The position numbers and the translations under genes are program-made. From VEQN01 sp036405975 (GTDB lineage Bacteria > Patescibacteriota > Minisyncoccia > Phycocordibacterales > CAIZLB01), in contig DASWWM010000032.1 of assembly GCA_036405975.1 (NCBI GenBank), forward strand, positions 1-23,488: a stretch of 23,488 nt of DNA, written 5' to 3'. Positions within the stretch are counted from its first letter, which is position 1. Each line of letters begins with the position of its first letter. Positions 1 to 6,939 of the stretch are shown here, one piece after another. The notes beneath the pieces were generated by a model that searched no databases, was not told the DNA's origin, and saw only the letters and a list, made by a program, of their open reading frames with translations.

Positions 1-1
1 C

Positions 2-193
2 CAGCTTGGTATTTCGAAGAAGTTCATCAACTCCTGGTCCGTCGGATTCTTTCCATATGAGAAGCCCAAGTACGCATTTGCCGTTTTGCTCGAGCGCGGC
101 CCCAACGATGCGACGATCGGCGCCACAGCGGCTGTGGCCCAGTGGATGTCATGGATGAATCTCTATGCTCCACAATACCTCAAAAACGACTAG
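2..193 (+). CDS. Penicillin-binding protein (transpeptidase), C-terminal fragment
   Basis: Open frame entering from the left edge and ending at TAG 191-193; only the last 63 residues are visible. The stretch NSWSVGFFPYEKPKYAFAV followed by LLERG and an alanine-rich ATAAVAQW segment matches the end of class B penicillin-binding protein transpeptidase domains (PBP2/FtsI type), where the strand after the KTG motif reads W-x-G-F-x-P-Y-x-x-P-K-x-A. The family cross-links peptidoglycan at the outer face of the membrane. The catalytic SxxK, SxN and KTG motifs lie outside the window, so the subtype cannot be fixed. Because a separate ftsI-type gene lies at 5145, this is more likely the elongation-type PBP2 (mrdA); that is inference. 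It is followed after 51 bases by greA, which has its own promoter. Confidence 0.75.
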   Translation, partial: QLGISKKFINSWSVGFFPYEKPKYAFAVLLERGPNDATIGATAAVAQWMSWMNLYAPQYLKND

Positions 194-206
194 AAATAAG
201 GCTATA

Positions 207-235
207 TTGACTTTTAGTGCAGGACAAAGTATACT
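207..235 (+). promoter_or_regulatory. Promoter of greA (leaderless)
   Basis: TTGACT at 207-212 and TATACT at 230-235, separated by exactly 17 bases, a near-consensus sigma-70-type promoter. Only 9 bases separate the -10 box from the greA ATG at 245, so transcription should start at or within a few bases of the start codon and leave no room for a ribosome binding site. Confidence 0.8.
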
Positions 236-244
236 TCCCGTCTA

Positions 245-715
245 ATGTTAAACACCAATAAAGAATATCTCTCAAAGGAAAAGTTTGCTGAGCTCAAGAA
301 GGAACTTGAAAGCCTCAAGACCAGCAAGCGAAAGGAAATCGCTGACGAACTGGAGTTCGCCAAGTCTCTTGGTGACCTTTCTGAAAATGCGGAGTATCAC
401 GAGGCTCGAGAAGCGCAGGCCGCACTTGAGGATCGAATCTCACAGCTTGAGCTCGTCCTTGCTCATGCCGAGATCGTCACGACTCACCACAGCGACAAAG
501 TCGAAGTGGGATCTGTCGTTCACGTAAAGAAGGCCGGCGACAAAAAAGAGAAGGCGTACAGCATCGTGGGTTCTGAGGAAGCGGATACGCTTGCCGGAAA
601 GATCTCATTCAAGTCGCCGCTCGGACAGGCACTCCTTGGACGAAAGAAAGGCGAAGAATTCACCTTTGCCACTCCGGTAGGAGAGGCCAAGTACACCATT
701 GTCTCCATCGAGTAA
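245..715 (+). CDS. greA: Transcription elongation factor GreA
   Basis: 156 residues, the usual GreA length (about 158). The N-terminal half (residues about 8-75) is the antiparallel coiled coil that enters the RNA polymerase secondary channel, with the conserved GDLSENAEYHEAR segment whose acidic tip residues help polymerase cleave backtracked RNA. The C-terminal half (about 80-156) is the FKBP-like domain, ending with the typical SPLGQALLGRKKGEEF segment. GreA rescues stalled polymerase in the cytoplasm. The ATG at 245 is chosen because it opens the conserved N-terminus and lies 9 bases after a strong -10 box. A hairpin follows at 746-775, so the gene is probably transcribed alone. Nothing in the protein looks abnormal. 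Confidence 0.97.
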   Translation: MLNTNKEYLSKEKFAELKKELESLKTSKRKEIADELEFAKSLGDLSENAEYHEAREAQAALEDRISQLELVLAHAEIVTTHHSDKVEVGSVVHVKKAGDKKEKAYSIVGSEEADTLAGKISFKSPLGQALLGRKKGEEFTFATPVGEAKYTIVSIE

Positions 716-745
716 TCAGGCAGGACCGTCCCATTTTATAAATCA

Positions 746-775
746 GGGGCCGCCCAGCGTTTGCTGGGCGGCCCC
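746..775 (+). terminator. Hairpin after greA, overlapping the lysS -35 box
   Basis: Perfect 13-bp GC-rich stem (746-758 with 763-775) and a 4-base loop (GTTT, 759-762). No T-run follows, so as an intrinsic terminator it is incomplete. The last loop bases and the start of the right arm form TTGCTG (761-766), the -35 box of the lysS promoter. Confidence 0.6.
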
Positions 776-789
776 TGTCAGGTTAAAAT
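761..789 (+). promoter_or_regulatory. Promoter of lysS (leaderless)
   Basis: TTGCTG at 761-766, a 17-base spacer and TAAAAT at 784-789. The lysS ATG at 799 is 9 bases beyond the -10 box, giving an almost leaderless transcript. The -35 box is embedded in the preceding hairpin. Confidence 0.7.
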
Positions 790-798
790 ACACTTCAT

Positions 799-2337
799 AT
801 GACATCATTAGAAGAACTCCGAGAAGTTCGATTGCACAAGCTGCGGAAGCTCCGGGATGCCGGCATCAATCCGTATCCTTCAGACTCTTATAAGACTCAT
901 ACCGTAGCGGAAGCGCAGGCGGCTTTTGCCGAATTCGAAATTCCGGCGGACAGCACGCTCGAGCAGATTGCGGCATCAAAGAAAGTGACTCTCGGAGGGC
1001 GAATCATGTCTATCCGAACCCAGGGCGCAATCACATTCATGAACCTTTTTGACGGTACCGGAACATACCAGGCTTTTTTCAGATGCCCGAAGCTCGACGC
1101 CGACAATGCATCTGATGCGGAAAAAGCAGAACATGCCCGACTCAGTGCGACGCTCGATCTCTTCACTGATACGGTGGATGTCGGAGACTTCGTTGAAGTT
1201 ACTGGTCCATTGTTCAGGACACGAACAGGGCAGGAGACAGTCATGGTCTCAAGCTGGAGAATGCTCACGAAGTCGCTCCTTCCGCTTCCGGAGAAATGGC
1301 ACGGACTTCAGGATGTCGAGGAGCGGTTCAGGAAAAGGTACTTGGACATTCTCGGCTCCGATGAGCTCCGAGACATGTTCATCAAGAAGGCGAAGTACTG
1401 GCAGACTATCAGGACATTCCTCATAGATGAAGGCTTCCTCGAAGTCGAGACTCCGGCTATCGAGGTGACGACCGGAGGCGCGGAGACGAGCCCGTTCAAG
1501 ACGCATCACAATGACTTCGACATGGATGTATACATGCGAATATCAGTGGGTGAGCTCTGGCAGAAGAGGCTCATGGCCGCAGGGTTTCCAAAAACGTTCG
1601 AGATCGGGCGGGTATTCAGAAATGAGGGAACAAGCCCGAACCATCTTCAGGAATTCACAAACGCCGAGTTCTACTGGGCATATGCCGACTACAACAAAGG
1701 CATGGACTTGGTCCGAGACTTGTATAGGAAGATTGCCGTGGACGTATTCGGCACGACAAAGTTCGGTACCCGAGGCCATGAGTTCGATCTTGCAGACGAA
1801 TGGGTGAAGATTTCATATGCAGAAGAGATCAAGAAACAGACCGGCGTAGACGTCTTTGAGACTGACGTTCCTGCGCTCGCAACCAAGCTCAAGGAGCTTG
1901 GCGTGGTATACGATGCGAAGACTAAGGAGCGAATGATCGACGCTCTGTGGAAGTACTGCCGAAAGAACATCGCGGGTCCCGCATTCATCATCAATTATCC
2001 CGACTTTATGCAGCCGCTTGCGAAGCGAAGCGAGTCAGATGCCCGAACGGTTGAGCAGTTCCAGGTGCTCATCGGTGGAGCAGAGATCGGCAAGGGGTAT
2101 TCAGAGCTCAATGATCCTGTCGATCAGCGAGAGAGGTTTGAGCATCAGCAGGAACTCCTCAAGCAGGGAGACGCTGAGGCGATGATGGCTGATTGGGAAT
2201 TCGTCGAAATGCTCGAGCATGGAATGCCGCCGACATGCGGATTCGGATTCGGAGAACGGCTCTTTGCATTCCTCGTAGACAAGCCGATCCGTGAGGTGCA
2301 GATGTTCCCACTGATGAAGCCTCGGGATACGAACTAG
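799..2337 (+). CDS. lysS: Lysyl-tRNA synthetase, class II
   Basis: 512 residues. It charges tRNA-Lys with lysine using ATP in the cytoplasm. The N-terminal part (about 60-160) is the OB-fold anticodon-binding domain. The class II catalytic core follows: motif 1 region near residues 205-225 (FLEVETPAIE), the lysine/ATP pocket with TGGAETSPFKTHHN, motif 2 at 268-292 (FEIGRVFRNEGTSPNH), and motif 3 at 481-508 (GFGFGERLF to FPLMKPRD) with its conserved Arg. Motif 3 reads GFGFGERL instead of the commoner GLGIGIDRL but keeps the key Gly and Arg residues. The start at 799 gives the standard N-terminal helix and sits 9 bases after its -10 box. It is monocistronic, with a bidirectional terminator at 2386-2420. 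Confidence 0.96.
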   Translation: MTSLEELREVRLHKLRKLRDAGINPYPSDSYKTHTVAEAQAAFAEFEIPADSTLEQIAASKKVTLGGRIMSIRTQGAITFMNLFDGTGTYQAFFRCPKLDADNASDAEKAEHARLSATLDLFTDTVDVGDFVEVTGPLFRTRTGQETVMVSSWRMLTKSLLPLPEKWHGLQDVEERFRKRYLDILGSDELRDMFIKKAKYWQTIRTFLIDEGFLEVETPAIEVTTGGAETSPFKTHHNDFDMDVYMRISVGELWQKRLMAAGFPKTFEIGRVFRNEGTSPNHLQEFTNAEFYWAYADYNKGMDLVRDLYRKIAVDVFGTTKFGTRGHEFDLADEWVKISYAEEIKKQTGVDVFETDVPALATKLKELGVVYDAKTKERMIDALWKYCRKNIAGPAFIINYPDFMQPLAKRSESDARTVEQFQVLIGGAEIGKGYSELNDPVDQRERFEHQQELLKQGDAEAMMADWEFVEMLEHGMPPTCGFGFGERLFAFLVDKPIREVQMFPLMKPRDTN

Positions 2338-2385
2338 GCTGCGCATTTTTTCCCGACCCTCGCAGTCATGTAAGATTTAAAAAAG

Positions 2386-2420
2386 AAAGCCGCCTCCTGC
2401 AAATCGCAGAGGCGGCTTTT
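2386..2420. terminator. Bidirectional terminator between lysS and the minus-strand 2438-2824 gene
   Basis: A 14-bp stem with one bulged base: AAAGCCGCCT (2386-2395) pairs with AGGCGGCTTT (2410-2419), and an inner CTGC/GCAG stem encloses a 5-base loop. On the minus strand the stem is followed by TTTCTTTTTT, a good U-tract; on the plus strand only TTTT follows. It ends the two convergent transcription units. Confidence 0.8.
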
Positions 2421-2437
2421 AATATTACGCTCGAACT

Positions 2438-2824
2438 TCAGTACCTTCTCGGAATTCCGCTTGCTGGCGGAGGCGGAGCCAGGCGTCTTTGGGTAGAGGG
2501 AGGGACGTATCCGGCCCTGTCGTCGTAATCATTCGGATAGCTGTCCTTTTTCCAGGATATCGGTATCCCGAAGCATGTTGTGAATACGCTGCCGCGACGC
2601 AGATGGGTGAAATCGAAGATTGGATCGACATGAAGCGTGCTGCCGTTGCTCGGTCCTGATGCCGCACGAATTCGCATGCTTGTCTTGCAAAAGAAGAACA
2701 GGAAGCTTTCCAGTTGGGGATCAGATTCCACGCGGTACGTGACGGTAGATGAGTTGAACGGGAATAACAGGAATACGAGAATGAAGATCGGAAACAGGGT
2801 CCAAAGGACGATTTTCTTTTTCAT
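2438..2824 (-). CDS. Small membrane-anchored protein of unknown function
   Basis: 128 residues. Not recognised as any known family. The N-terminus MKKKIVLW followed by a hydrophobic segment (to about residue 23) is a membrane anchor or uncleaved signal with a positive-inside start. The rest would be extracytoplasmic and contains two cysteines (near residues 46 and 84), several aromatic and basic residues and a proline-rich end. Support for a real gene: a 17-base-spaced promoter on the same strand at 2934-2962 and a strong terminator just downstream. Against it: no homology that I can recognise, an ORF on the opposite strand over the same bases, and a roughly 100-base leader, unusual in this window. 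Codon use is mixed. Moderate confidence. Confidence 0.55.
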   Translation of the reverse strand: MKKKIVLWTLFPIFILVFLLFPFNSSTVTYRVESDPQLESFLFFFCKTSMRIRAASGPSNGSTLHVDPIFDFTHLRRGSVFTTCFGIPISWKKDSYPNDYDDRAGYVPPSTQRRLAPPPPASGIPRRY

Positions 2825-2933
2825 GGGATTGTCTGGGTTGTCGGTTGTCCGGTTGTTGTTGTTGGTATTTGGTTTTCAACGATCTTGTGCCAAAACAGCT
2901 GATTCTGTAAGGGCGGAGCGTCTGCTGCGAACA

Positions 2934-2962
2934 AATGTAGCCCGCGAGGAGCGGCAAGTCAA
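2934..2962 (-). promoter_or_regulatory. Minus-strand promoter for the 2438-2824 gene
   Basis: On the minus strand TTGACT (2962-2957), a 17-base spacer and TACATT (2939-2934). The predicted start near 2927 leaves a leader of about 100 bases before the ATG at 2824. Confidence 0.6.
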
Positions 2963-3013
2963 TTTCTGGTCAATTTTTCATCAAGTTATCCACCATAAAG
3001 TGGGGCATTCTGT

Positions 3014-3042
3014 TTGCAAATGTATATGAAGTGGAATAAAAT
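3014..3042 (+). promoter_or_regulatory. Promoter of the mraZ-rsmH-ftsL-ftsI operon
   Basis: TTGCAA (3014-3019), a 17-base spacer and TAAAAT (3037-3042). The same -35 hexamer is used before rplU. The -10 box lies inside the tandem MraZ boxes, and the predicted start near 3049 leaves a leader of about 230 bases. Confidence 0.65.
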
Positions 3043-3068
3043 GGTATGTAAGTGGGATGAAGTGGTAT
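3028..3068 (+). promoter_or_regulatory. Tandem MraZ-box array (operator)
   Basis: Four direct repeats: GAAGTGGAAT (3028-3037), AAAATGGTAT (3038-3047), GTAAGTGGGAT (3048-3058) and GAAGTGGTAT (3059-3068). The TGG cores start at 3032, 3042, 3053 and 3063, about one helical turn apart. MraZ is known to bind direct repeats with a TGGG or AAAGTG core at 10-bp spacing upstream of its own gene, and mraZ follows here. A further AAAGTGGGG lies at 2997-3005. Box 2 covers the -10 hexamer, so binding should block the promoter; that effect is inferred. Confidence 0.75.
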
Positions 3069-3170
3069 ATTAGGCAACTTGCCGAAGATTCCAAATAAAG
3101 CTTGTAAAATAAGCATTAAATGGAAATCAAGGTTCTCCTCGCCTGACATGCCAAGGAAAAGTGAGTTTAA

Positions 3171-3206
3171 GGAATCGGGGCCCGCTGCCAATCTGGTCCT
3201 GATTCC
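3171..3206 (+). promoter_or_regulatory. Hairpin 1 in the mraZ leader
   Basis: GGAATCGGGGCC (3171-3182) pairs with GGTCCTGATTCC (3195-3206): a 12-bp stem with two G-U pairs around a 12-base loop. It lies about 75 bases before the mraZ start, inside the predicted transcript. Confidence 0.5.
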
Positions 3207-3224
3207 AATACTGACGAAAGTCAT

Positions 3225-3266
3225 CGGTTCCCGCTGCGCTTCAAAAGCCCACTTCAGCAGGAATCG
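3225..3266 (+). promoter_or_regulatory. Hairpin 2 in the mraZ leader
   Basis: CGGTTCCCGCTG (3225-3236) pairs with CAGCAGGAATCG (3255-3266), 11 of 12 positions including one G-U pair, with an 18-base loop. It ends 15 bases before the ATG and could affect ribosome access. Its right arm repeats the GGAATC of hairpin 1, so alternative pairing is possible. Confidence 0.4.
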
Positions 3267-3281
3267 GAATGAAGACAGCAT

Positions 3282-3722
3282 ATGCTTATCGGCGAATATA
3301 CCCATACACAAGACGACAAAAAGAGAATCTCGCTTCCTTCCAAATTCAGGAAGGAAATGGGGAAGAAGATCGTGCTCACGCACGGTCTCGACAACTGCCT
3401 CTTCATGTATACCGTCAAGGAGTGGGAGAAAATCGCTGAGAAGCTCGGAGGGCTCTCAATGGGTCAGGCCGACAGCCGAGGATTCAATCGAATCATGCTC
3501 GCGGGAGCAGTTGAGCTCGACATCGACTCCATCGGCCGAATCCTGATCCCGGATTTCCTCCAGGAATATGCAGGTCTGTCGAACAAAACGAAGGTCGTAT
3601 TCGCAGGAGTCCACAGCAGGGTTGAGGTTTGGGATGAAGGAAAATGGAAGTCGTACAAGGAACGAGTCCTCAAGCAGGCAGACCAGCTTGCGGAGAAGCT
3701 CGGAGAAATCGGCGTCATCTAG
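3282..3722 (+). CDS. mraZ: Transcriptional regulator MraZ
   Basis: 146 residues, the normal MraZ length. It begins MLIGEYTHTQDDKKRISLP and contains two SpoVT/AbrB-like halves: the first with the RISLPSKFR motif (about residues 15-23) and the second with DSIGRILIPDFLQEYAGL (about 84-101), the diagnostic D-x-x-G-R-I-x-I-P pattern. The family forms ring-shaped oligomers that bind repeated boxes in front of the dcw cluster and control division and wall genes. Here a matching four-box array overlaps the promoter, so autorepression is the simplest model. The gene is followed after 51 bases by rsmH, the usual order. No ribosome binding site is seen before the ATG. Confidence 0.96.
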   Translation: MLIGEYTHTQDDKKRISLPSKFRKEMGKKIVLTHGLDNCLFMYTVKEWEKIAEKLGGLSMGQADSRGFNRIMLAGAVELDIDSIGRILIPDFLQEYAGLSNKTKVVFAGVHSRVEVWDEGKWKSYKERVLKQADQLAEKLGEIGVI

Positions 3723-3773
3723 CCTTCGGACTCATCACTCAGAAATTCAGAACCACCAATCCAATCAGACATC

Positions 3774-4739
3774 ATGCGACACGTACCTGTTCTTTTACAA
3801 AGCATTCTTGACGGCCTGAACATCGATTCGATGAAGGCTTCCGTCTCGTCAAAGGTTCCTGTCGTCATCGACTGCAACTTGGGCGACGGAGGCCACTCTG
3901 AAGAGGTGGTCGTGGCGCTCAAAGGAAACGTTCATGTCATAGGTTTCGACCTTGATCCGAACGCCATCCAGCGAGCGACTGCGAATATCGAAAGAAGAGT
4001 TGCTGAAGAAAAGCAGAAGGATTCATCTTTCGCTGATCCGAAGCTCACATTCATCAATCAGAACTTCAGGACGCTCAAGAAGGCAGTATCCGATCATCGG
4101 GCTCTCGCTACGGGCGAGACTGCCGATGCAATCCTCTTCGACCTCGGCATCAGCTCATACGAGATAGACGAGTCTGGACGAGGGTTCAGCTTCCAGCGGG
4201 ACGAACCGCTCAGCATGACCTTCGGGACTCCCGAGACATACGCATTCACTGCATATGACATCGTGAATACCTGGGAAGAGGAAAGCATCGCTGACATCAT
4301 CTACGCTTACGGGGAAGACACCTTCTCCCGACGAGTTGCCAAAGCAATCGTCGCGGCACGAGCTGAGAAGGCGATCGAGACCGCAAAGCAGCTGGCAGAC
4401 ATCGTCCGGCAGTCATATCCGGGCTTCGCCCGAAATGGACGGACGCATCCAGCCACAAAGACCTTCCAGGCACTGCGAATCGCCGTCAACGACGAGCTCC
4501 GGTCCATTCACGAAGCCATGCCTCAGGCAGTCGAGCTTCTGAAGCCGGAAGGCAGACTCGCGGTCATCTCATTCCATAGCTTGGAAGATCGGATCATCAA
4601 GAATTTTTTTAAGGAACAGTCAGATGAAGGCACTATCAAGATTCTCACGAAGAAACCTGAAGTGCCATCTGACGAGGAAATAGCAGCAAATCCAAGGTCA
4701 CGAAGCTCGAAGCTTCGAATCGCGGAAAAGTTAAGGTAA
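3774..4739 (+). CDS. rsmH: 16S rRNA (cytosine-N4)-methyltransferase RsmH
   Basis: 321 residues, typical for RsmH (MraW). It methylates N4 of C1402 in the decoding centre of 16S rRNA using S-adenosylmethionine. Visible family signatures: HVPVLLQSILDGL at the N-terminus, the SAM-binding GDGGH (residues 37-41), FDLDPNAI (58-65), AILFDLGISSYEID followed by GRGFSFQRDEPLSM, then THPATKTFQALRIAVNDEL and GRLAVISFHSLEDRIIK, ending in the usual NPRSRSSKLR tail. It is second in the mraZ operon, and the ftsL-like gene starts 18 bases after its stop. Arginine codons are mostly CGA, with CGC and CGT absent. Confidence 0.97.
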   Translation: MRHVPVLLQSILDGLNIDSMKASVSSKVPVVIDCNLGDGGHSEEVVVALKGNVHVIGFDLDPNAIQRATANIERRVAEEKQKDSSFADPKLTFINQNFRTLKKAVSDHRALATGETADAILFDLGISSYEIDESGRGFSFQRDEPLSMTFGTPETYAFTAYDIVNTWEEESIADIIYAYGEDTFSRRVAKAIVAARAEKAIETAKQLADIVRQSYPGFARNGRTHPATKTFQALRIAVNDELRSIHEAMPQAVELLKPEGRLAVISFHSLEDRIIKNFFKEQSDEGTIKILTKKPEVPSDEEIAANPRSRSSKLRIAEKLR

Positions 4740-4757
4740 AGGAAAAGGGCCAGGTGG

Positions 4758-5132
4758 ATGAAAATAGAACGTACATTACAAGCACACATCAACAAAATAC
4801 ATAAAATGAAACAAGCAACAACAGCAATAAGGAGCATCGACCGAGTATCTCACGTAGTATTCTGGTTTCTCGCGGTATCAGTGGTGATGCTCAGCTTCGT
4901 ATACGCATTCTTCATCCAGAAGGCGATCCGGAATGTTGTTGCTCGTGATGAGGTTCATGCCGAGATCGCATCCCTCAACTCAAAGCTTTCTGCCGCAGAA
5001 TTTAAGTACATCAATAGCGTAGAGTCAGTAACGCTCGACAAGGCATCGCTCCTCGGATTCACGCCTACGGTCGACGGTCAGACGACATTCATAACTCGAG
5101 AGACAATTGGCAAGAACGTAGCGGTACGTTAA
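4758..5132 (+). CDS. ftsL: FtsL-like cell division protein
   Basis: 124 residues. A basic cytoplasmic N-terminus (about 1-33) is followed by one membrane segment (about 34-52, VVFWFLAVSVVMLSFVYAF) and an extracytoplasmic helix (about 53-90) with heptad-like spacing, then a short C-terminal part. This topology, the small size and the position between rsmH and ftsI match FtsL, which forms a coiled coil with FtsB and activates the septal synthase FtsWI. FtsL diverges too far for sequence motifs to prove the call, so it rests on context and topology. ATG 4758 is taken as the start; ATG 4806 is an alternative that would shorten the cytoplasmic tail by 16 residues. ftsI follows after 12 bases. Confidence 0.7.
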   Translation: MKIERTLQAHINKIHKMKQATTAIRSIDRVSHVVFWFLAVSVVMLSFVYAFFIQKAIRNVVARDEVHAEIASLNSKLSAAEFKYINSVESVTLDKASLLGFTPTVDGQTTFITRETIGKNVAVR

Positions 5133-5144
5133 GCTTAGCAGGAC

Positions 5145-6863
5145 ATGAACAGCATCCGAGCGAGAATCAGGCTTCTATCTGTATGCGTCCTGATATTCGC
5201 ATCGATGCTCCTGGTGAAGCTGTACTCTGTACAGATCATCAATGCGGGCGAGTTCGCAGAGCGTGCGGACCGGCAGTACCAGCGGCCAGCCAATGCTTTC
5301 AACCGAGGAACGGTCTATTTCTCTGACAGGGAAAACAATATCATTTCGGCAGCTACGCTTAAGACGGGGTTCATTCTGACGATCAATCCGAAGACGCTTC
5401 AGGCGAACAAGAGCATCGATACGACATATAACAAGCTGATTCAGGTCATTCCTGCATCCCAGCTGAATTATGACGATTACTATGCGCGAGCCTCGAAACC
5501 GAATGACAGCTACGAGGAAATCATGAAGCAGGTAGACGAAGAGGTCGGAACGAAGGTCTCGGAACTGAAGATTCCGGGCGTAACGCTTTTTAAGGACAAA
5601 TGGCGATACTATCCAGGAGGGAATCTTGCGGCGCATGTGCTTGGATTCATGGCATTCAAGGAAGACGAGCTTGCCGGACGGTACGGCATTGAGCGGTTCT
5701 ACGAGACTACCCTCAAGCGAGAGAATGACAATGTCTACGTGAACTTTTTCGCGGAGCTATTCTCGAATATCAAGAGCACGGTCTCTTCCGGAGGACAGCT
5801 CGAAGGGGATGTCATTACTACTATAGAGCCTCGAACCCAGGCATATCTTGAAAATGTCTTGAGCGATATTTCACGTCAGTATGCATCGGAGCGAACGGGA
5901 GGCGTCATCATGAATCCGAAGACGGGAGACGTCATGGCCATGGCCATGAATCCCACATTCGACCCGAACAACTTCAAGTCGGAAAGCAGCGTGACAGTTT
6001 TCAGAAACGATATTGTCGAAAGCGTCTATGAAATGGGCTCTATCATAAAGCCCCTTACGCTTGCTGTCGGCGTGGATCTTGGAAAGGTCAATGCGAGCAC
6101 GACATACAACGATACCGGCTCGCTTACATATGACGGCCGGACGATCTCAAACTTCGACAAGAAGGGAAGAGGGACGGTAACGCTTCAGTATGCCCTGTCG
6201 AAGTCGCTCAATACGGGCTTTGCCTTTATTGTGGACAAGGTGGGCACGAAGGCTATCGGCGATTACTTTACGAAGTTCGGTTTCGGCCAGAAGACAGGCA
6301 TCGATCTTCCGAACGAAGGGACGGGGCTCATCTCGAACCTCAAGAGCCCGCGACAGATCGAGTATGTAACAGCGTCATTCGGGCAAGGTATCGCCATGAC
6401 GCCGATCGAAGTCGTTCGAGCATTTTCAGCTATCGCAAATAAGGGAGAAATGGTAACTCCGCGCGTAGCCAAGCGAATCCAGTACCGAAGCGTGCCGGTC
6501 GGAAAGGATCAGGGCTTCGGACCGAAGGAGCGCGTCATCAAGGAAAGCACGGCGCGGCATATCTCCGACATGATGGTCTACAACGTCGATAACTCTCTTC
6601 TTGATGGCAAGGCCAAGAATCCGCGATACAGCATCGCAGCGAAGACAGGAACGGCGCAAATCGCCGAGAACGGAAAGTATGCGGACAACAGATACCTACA
6701 TTCATTCGTCGGATTCCTCCCGGCTTCTGATCCGCAATTCCTCGTATTTCTCTTCACGGTCAATCCGCGAGGCGTGAGCTATGCCTCAGAGACCTTGGCA
6801 AAGCCGTATATGGATATGACCAAGTTCCTCATCAACTACTATCAGGTTCCGCCGGATAGATAG
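5145..6863 (+). CDS. ftsI: Septal peptidoglycan transpeptidase FtsI (PBP3-like, class B)
   Basis: 572 residues, a typical class B penicillin-binding protein. One N-terminal membrane anchor (about residues 9-31) is followed by the pedestal domain (about 45-220, with RGTVYFSDRENN near 54) and the transpeptidase domain (about 230-565). Catalytic motifs are all present: the nucleophile motif SIIK (299-302, in MGSIIKPLT), SLN (354-356) and KTG (500-502, in AAKTGTAQ). The enzyme cross-links septal peptidoglycan outside the membrane and is the penicillin target. It is the last gene of the mraZ-rsmH-ftsL-ftsI operon. The usual next dcw genes (mur ligases, mraY, ftsW) are absent here. The start fits the anchor; AGGA lies very close upstream of the ATG. 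Confidence 0.95.
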   Translation: MNSIRARIRLLSVCVLIFASMLLVKLYSVQIINAGEFAERADRQYQRPANAFNRGTVYFSDRENNIISAATLKTGFILTINPKTLQANKSIDTTYNKLIQVIPASQLNYDDYYARASKPNDSYEEIMKQVDEEVGTKVSELKIPGVTLFKDKWRYYPGGNLAAHVLGFMAFKEDELAGRYGIERFYETTLKRENDNVYVNFFAELFSNIKSTVSSGGQLEGDVITTIEPRTQAYLENVLSDISRQYASERTGGVIMNPKTGDVMAMAMNPTFDPNNFKSESSVTVFRNDIVESVYEMGSIIKPLTLAVGVDLGKVNASTTYNDTGSLTYDGRTISNFDKKGRGTVTLQYALSKSLNTGFAFIVDKVGTKAIGDYFTKFGFGQKTGIDLPNEGTGLISNLKSPRQIEYVTASFGQGIAMTPIEVVRAFSAIANKGEMVTPRVAKRIQYRSVPVGKDQGFGPKERVIKESTARHISDMMVYNVDNSLLDGKAKNPRYSIAAKTGTAQIAENGKYADNRYLHSFVGFLPASDPQFLVFLFTVNPRGVSYASETLAKPYMDMTKFLINYYQVPPDR

Positions 6864-6884
6864 GCGACTCTGTTTTGGAAATAA

Positions 6885-6921
6885 AAAAGCGACCCGGCAG
6901 AAATGAATTCTGCGAGGTCGC
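6885..6921 (-). terminator. Terminator of the minus-strand 6940-7140 gene
   Basis: GCGACC (6889-6894) pairs with GGTCGC (6916-6921) and, inside a small internal loop, GCAGAA (6897-6902) pairs with TTCTGC (6908-6913). On the minus strand the stem is followed by TTTTTTATTT, a good U-tract. It starts 22 bases after the ftsI stop and may also slow plus-strand readthrough. Confidence 0.7.
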
Positions 6922-6939
6922 CGGGAAGGATAAGCACTC

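Larger units (their letters stand above)
2825..3281. other. Gene-free control region between the 2438-2824 gene and mraZ
   Basis: 457 bases with no convincing coding frame. It holds, in order: the leader of the minus-strand gene, rich in CAA/ACAACC repeats as read on that strand (2836-2875); its promoter (2934-2962); one 8/9 match to a DnaA box, TTATCCACC (2986-2994); the mra promoter with its tandem MraZ boxes (3014-3068); an 11-base palindrome GGCAACTTGCC (3073-3083); and the long mraZ leader with two hairpins. Confidence 0.7.

Noticed and set aside
2986..2994. DnaA box-like TTATCCACC, with a similar TGTGGATTA at 16495-16503
   Set aside because: Isolated near-matches without a cluster or an AT-rich unwinding region, so they are not evidence for a replication origin.
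2637..3029. 130-residue plus-strand frame opposite the 2438-2824 gene
   Set aside because: It has no promoter on its strand, spans the minus-strand promoter and has no membrane or domain pattern, whereas the minus-strand gene has a matching promoter and terminator.
3079..3546. 155-residue plus-strand frame starting in the mraZ leader
   Set aside because: It begins with TTG, overlaps mraZ in another frame and has no recognisable features; the leader is better explained by RNA structure.
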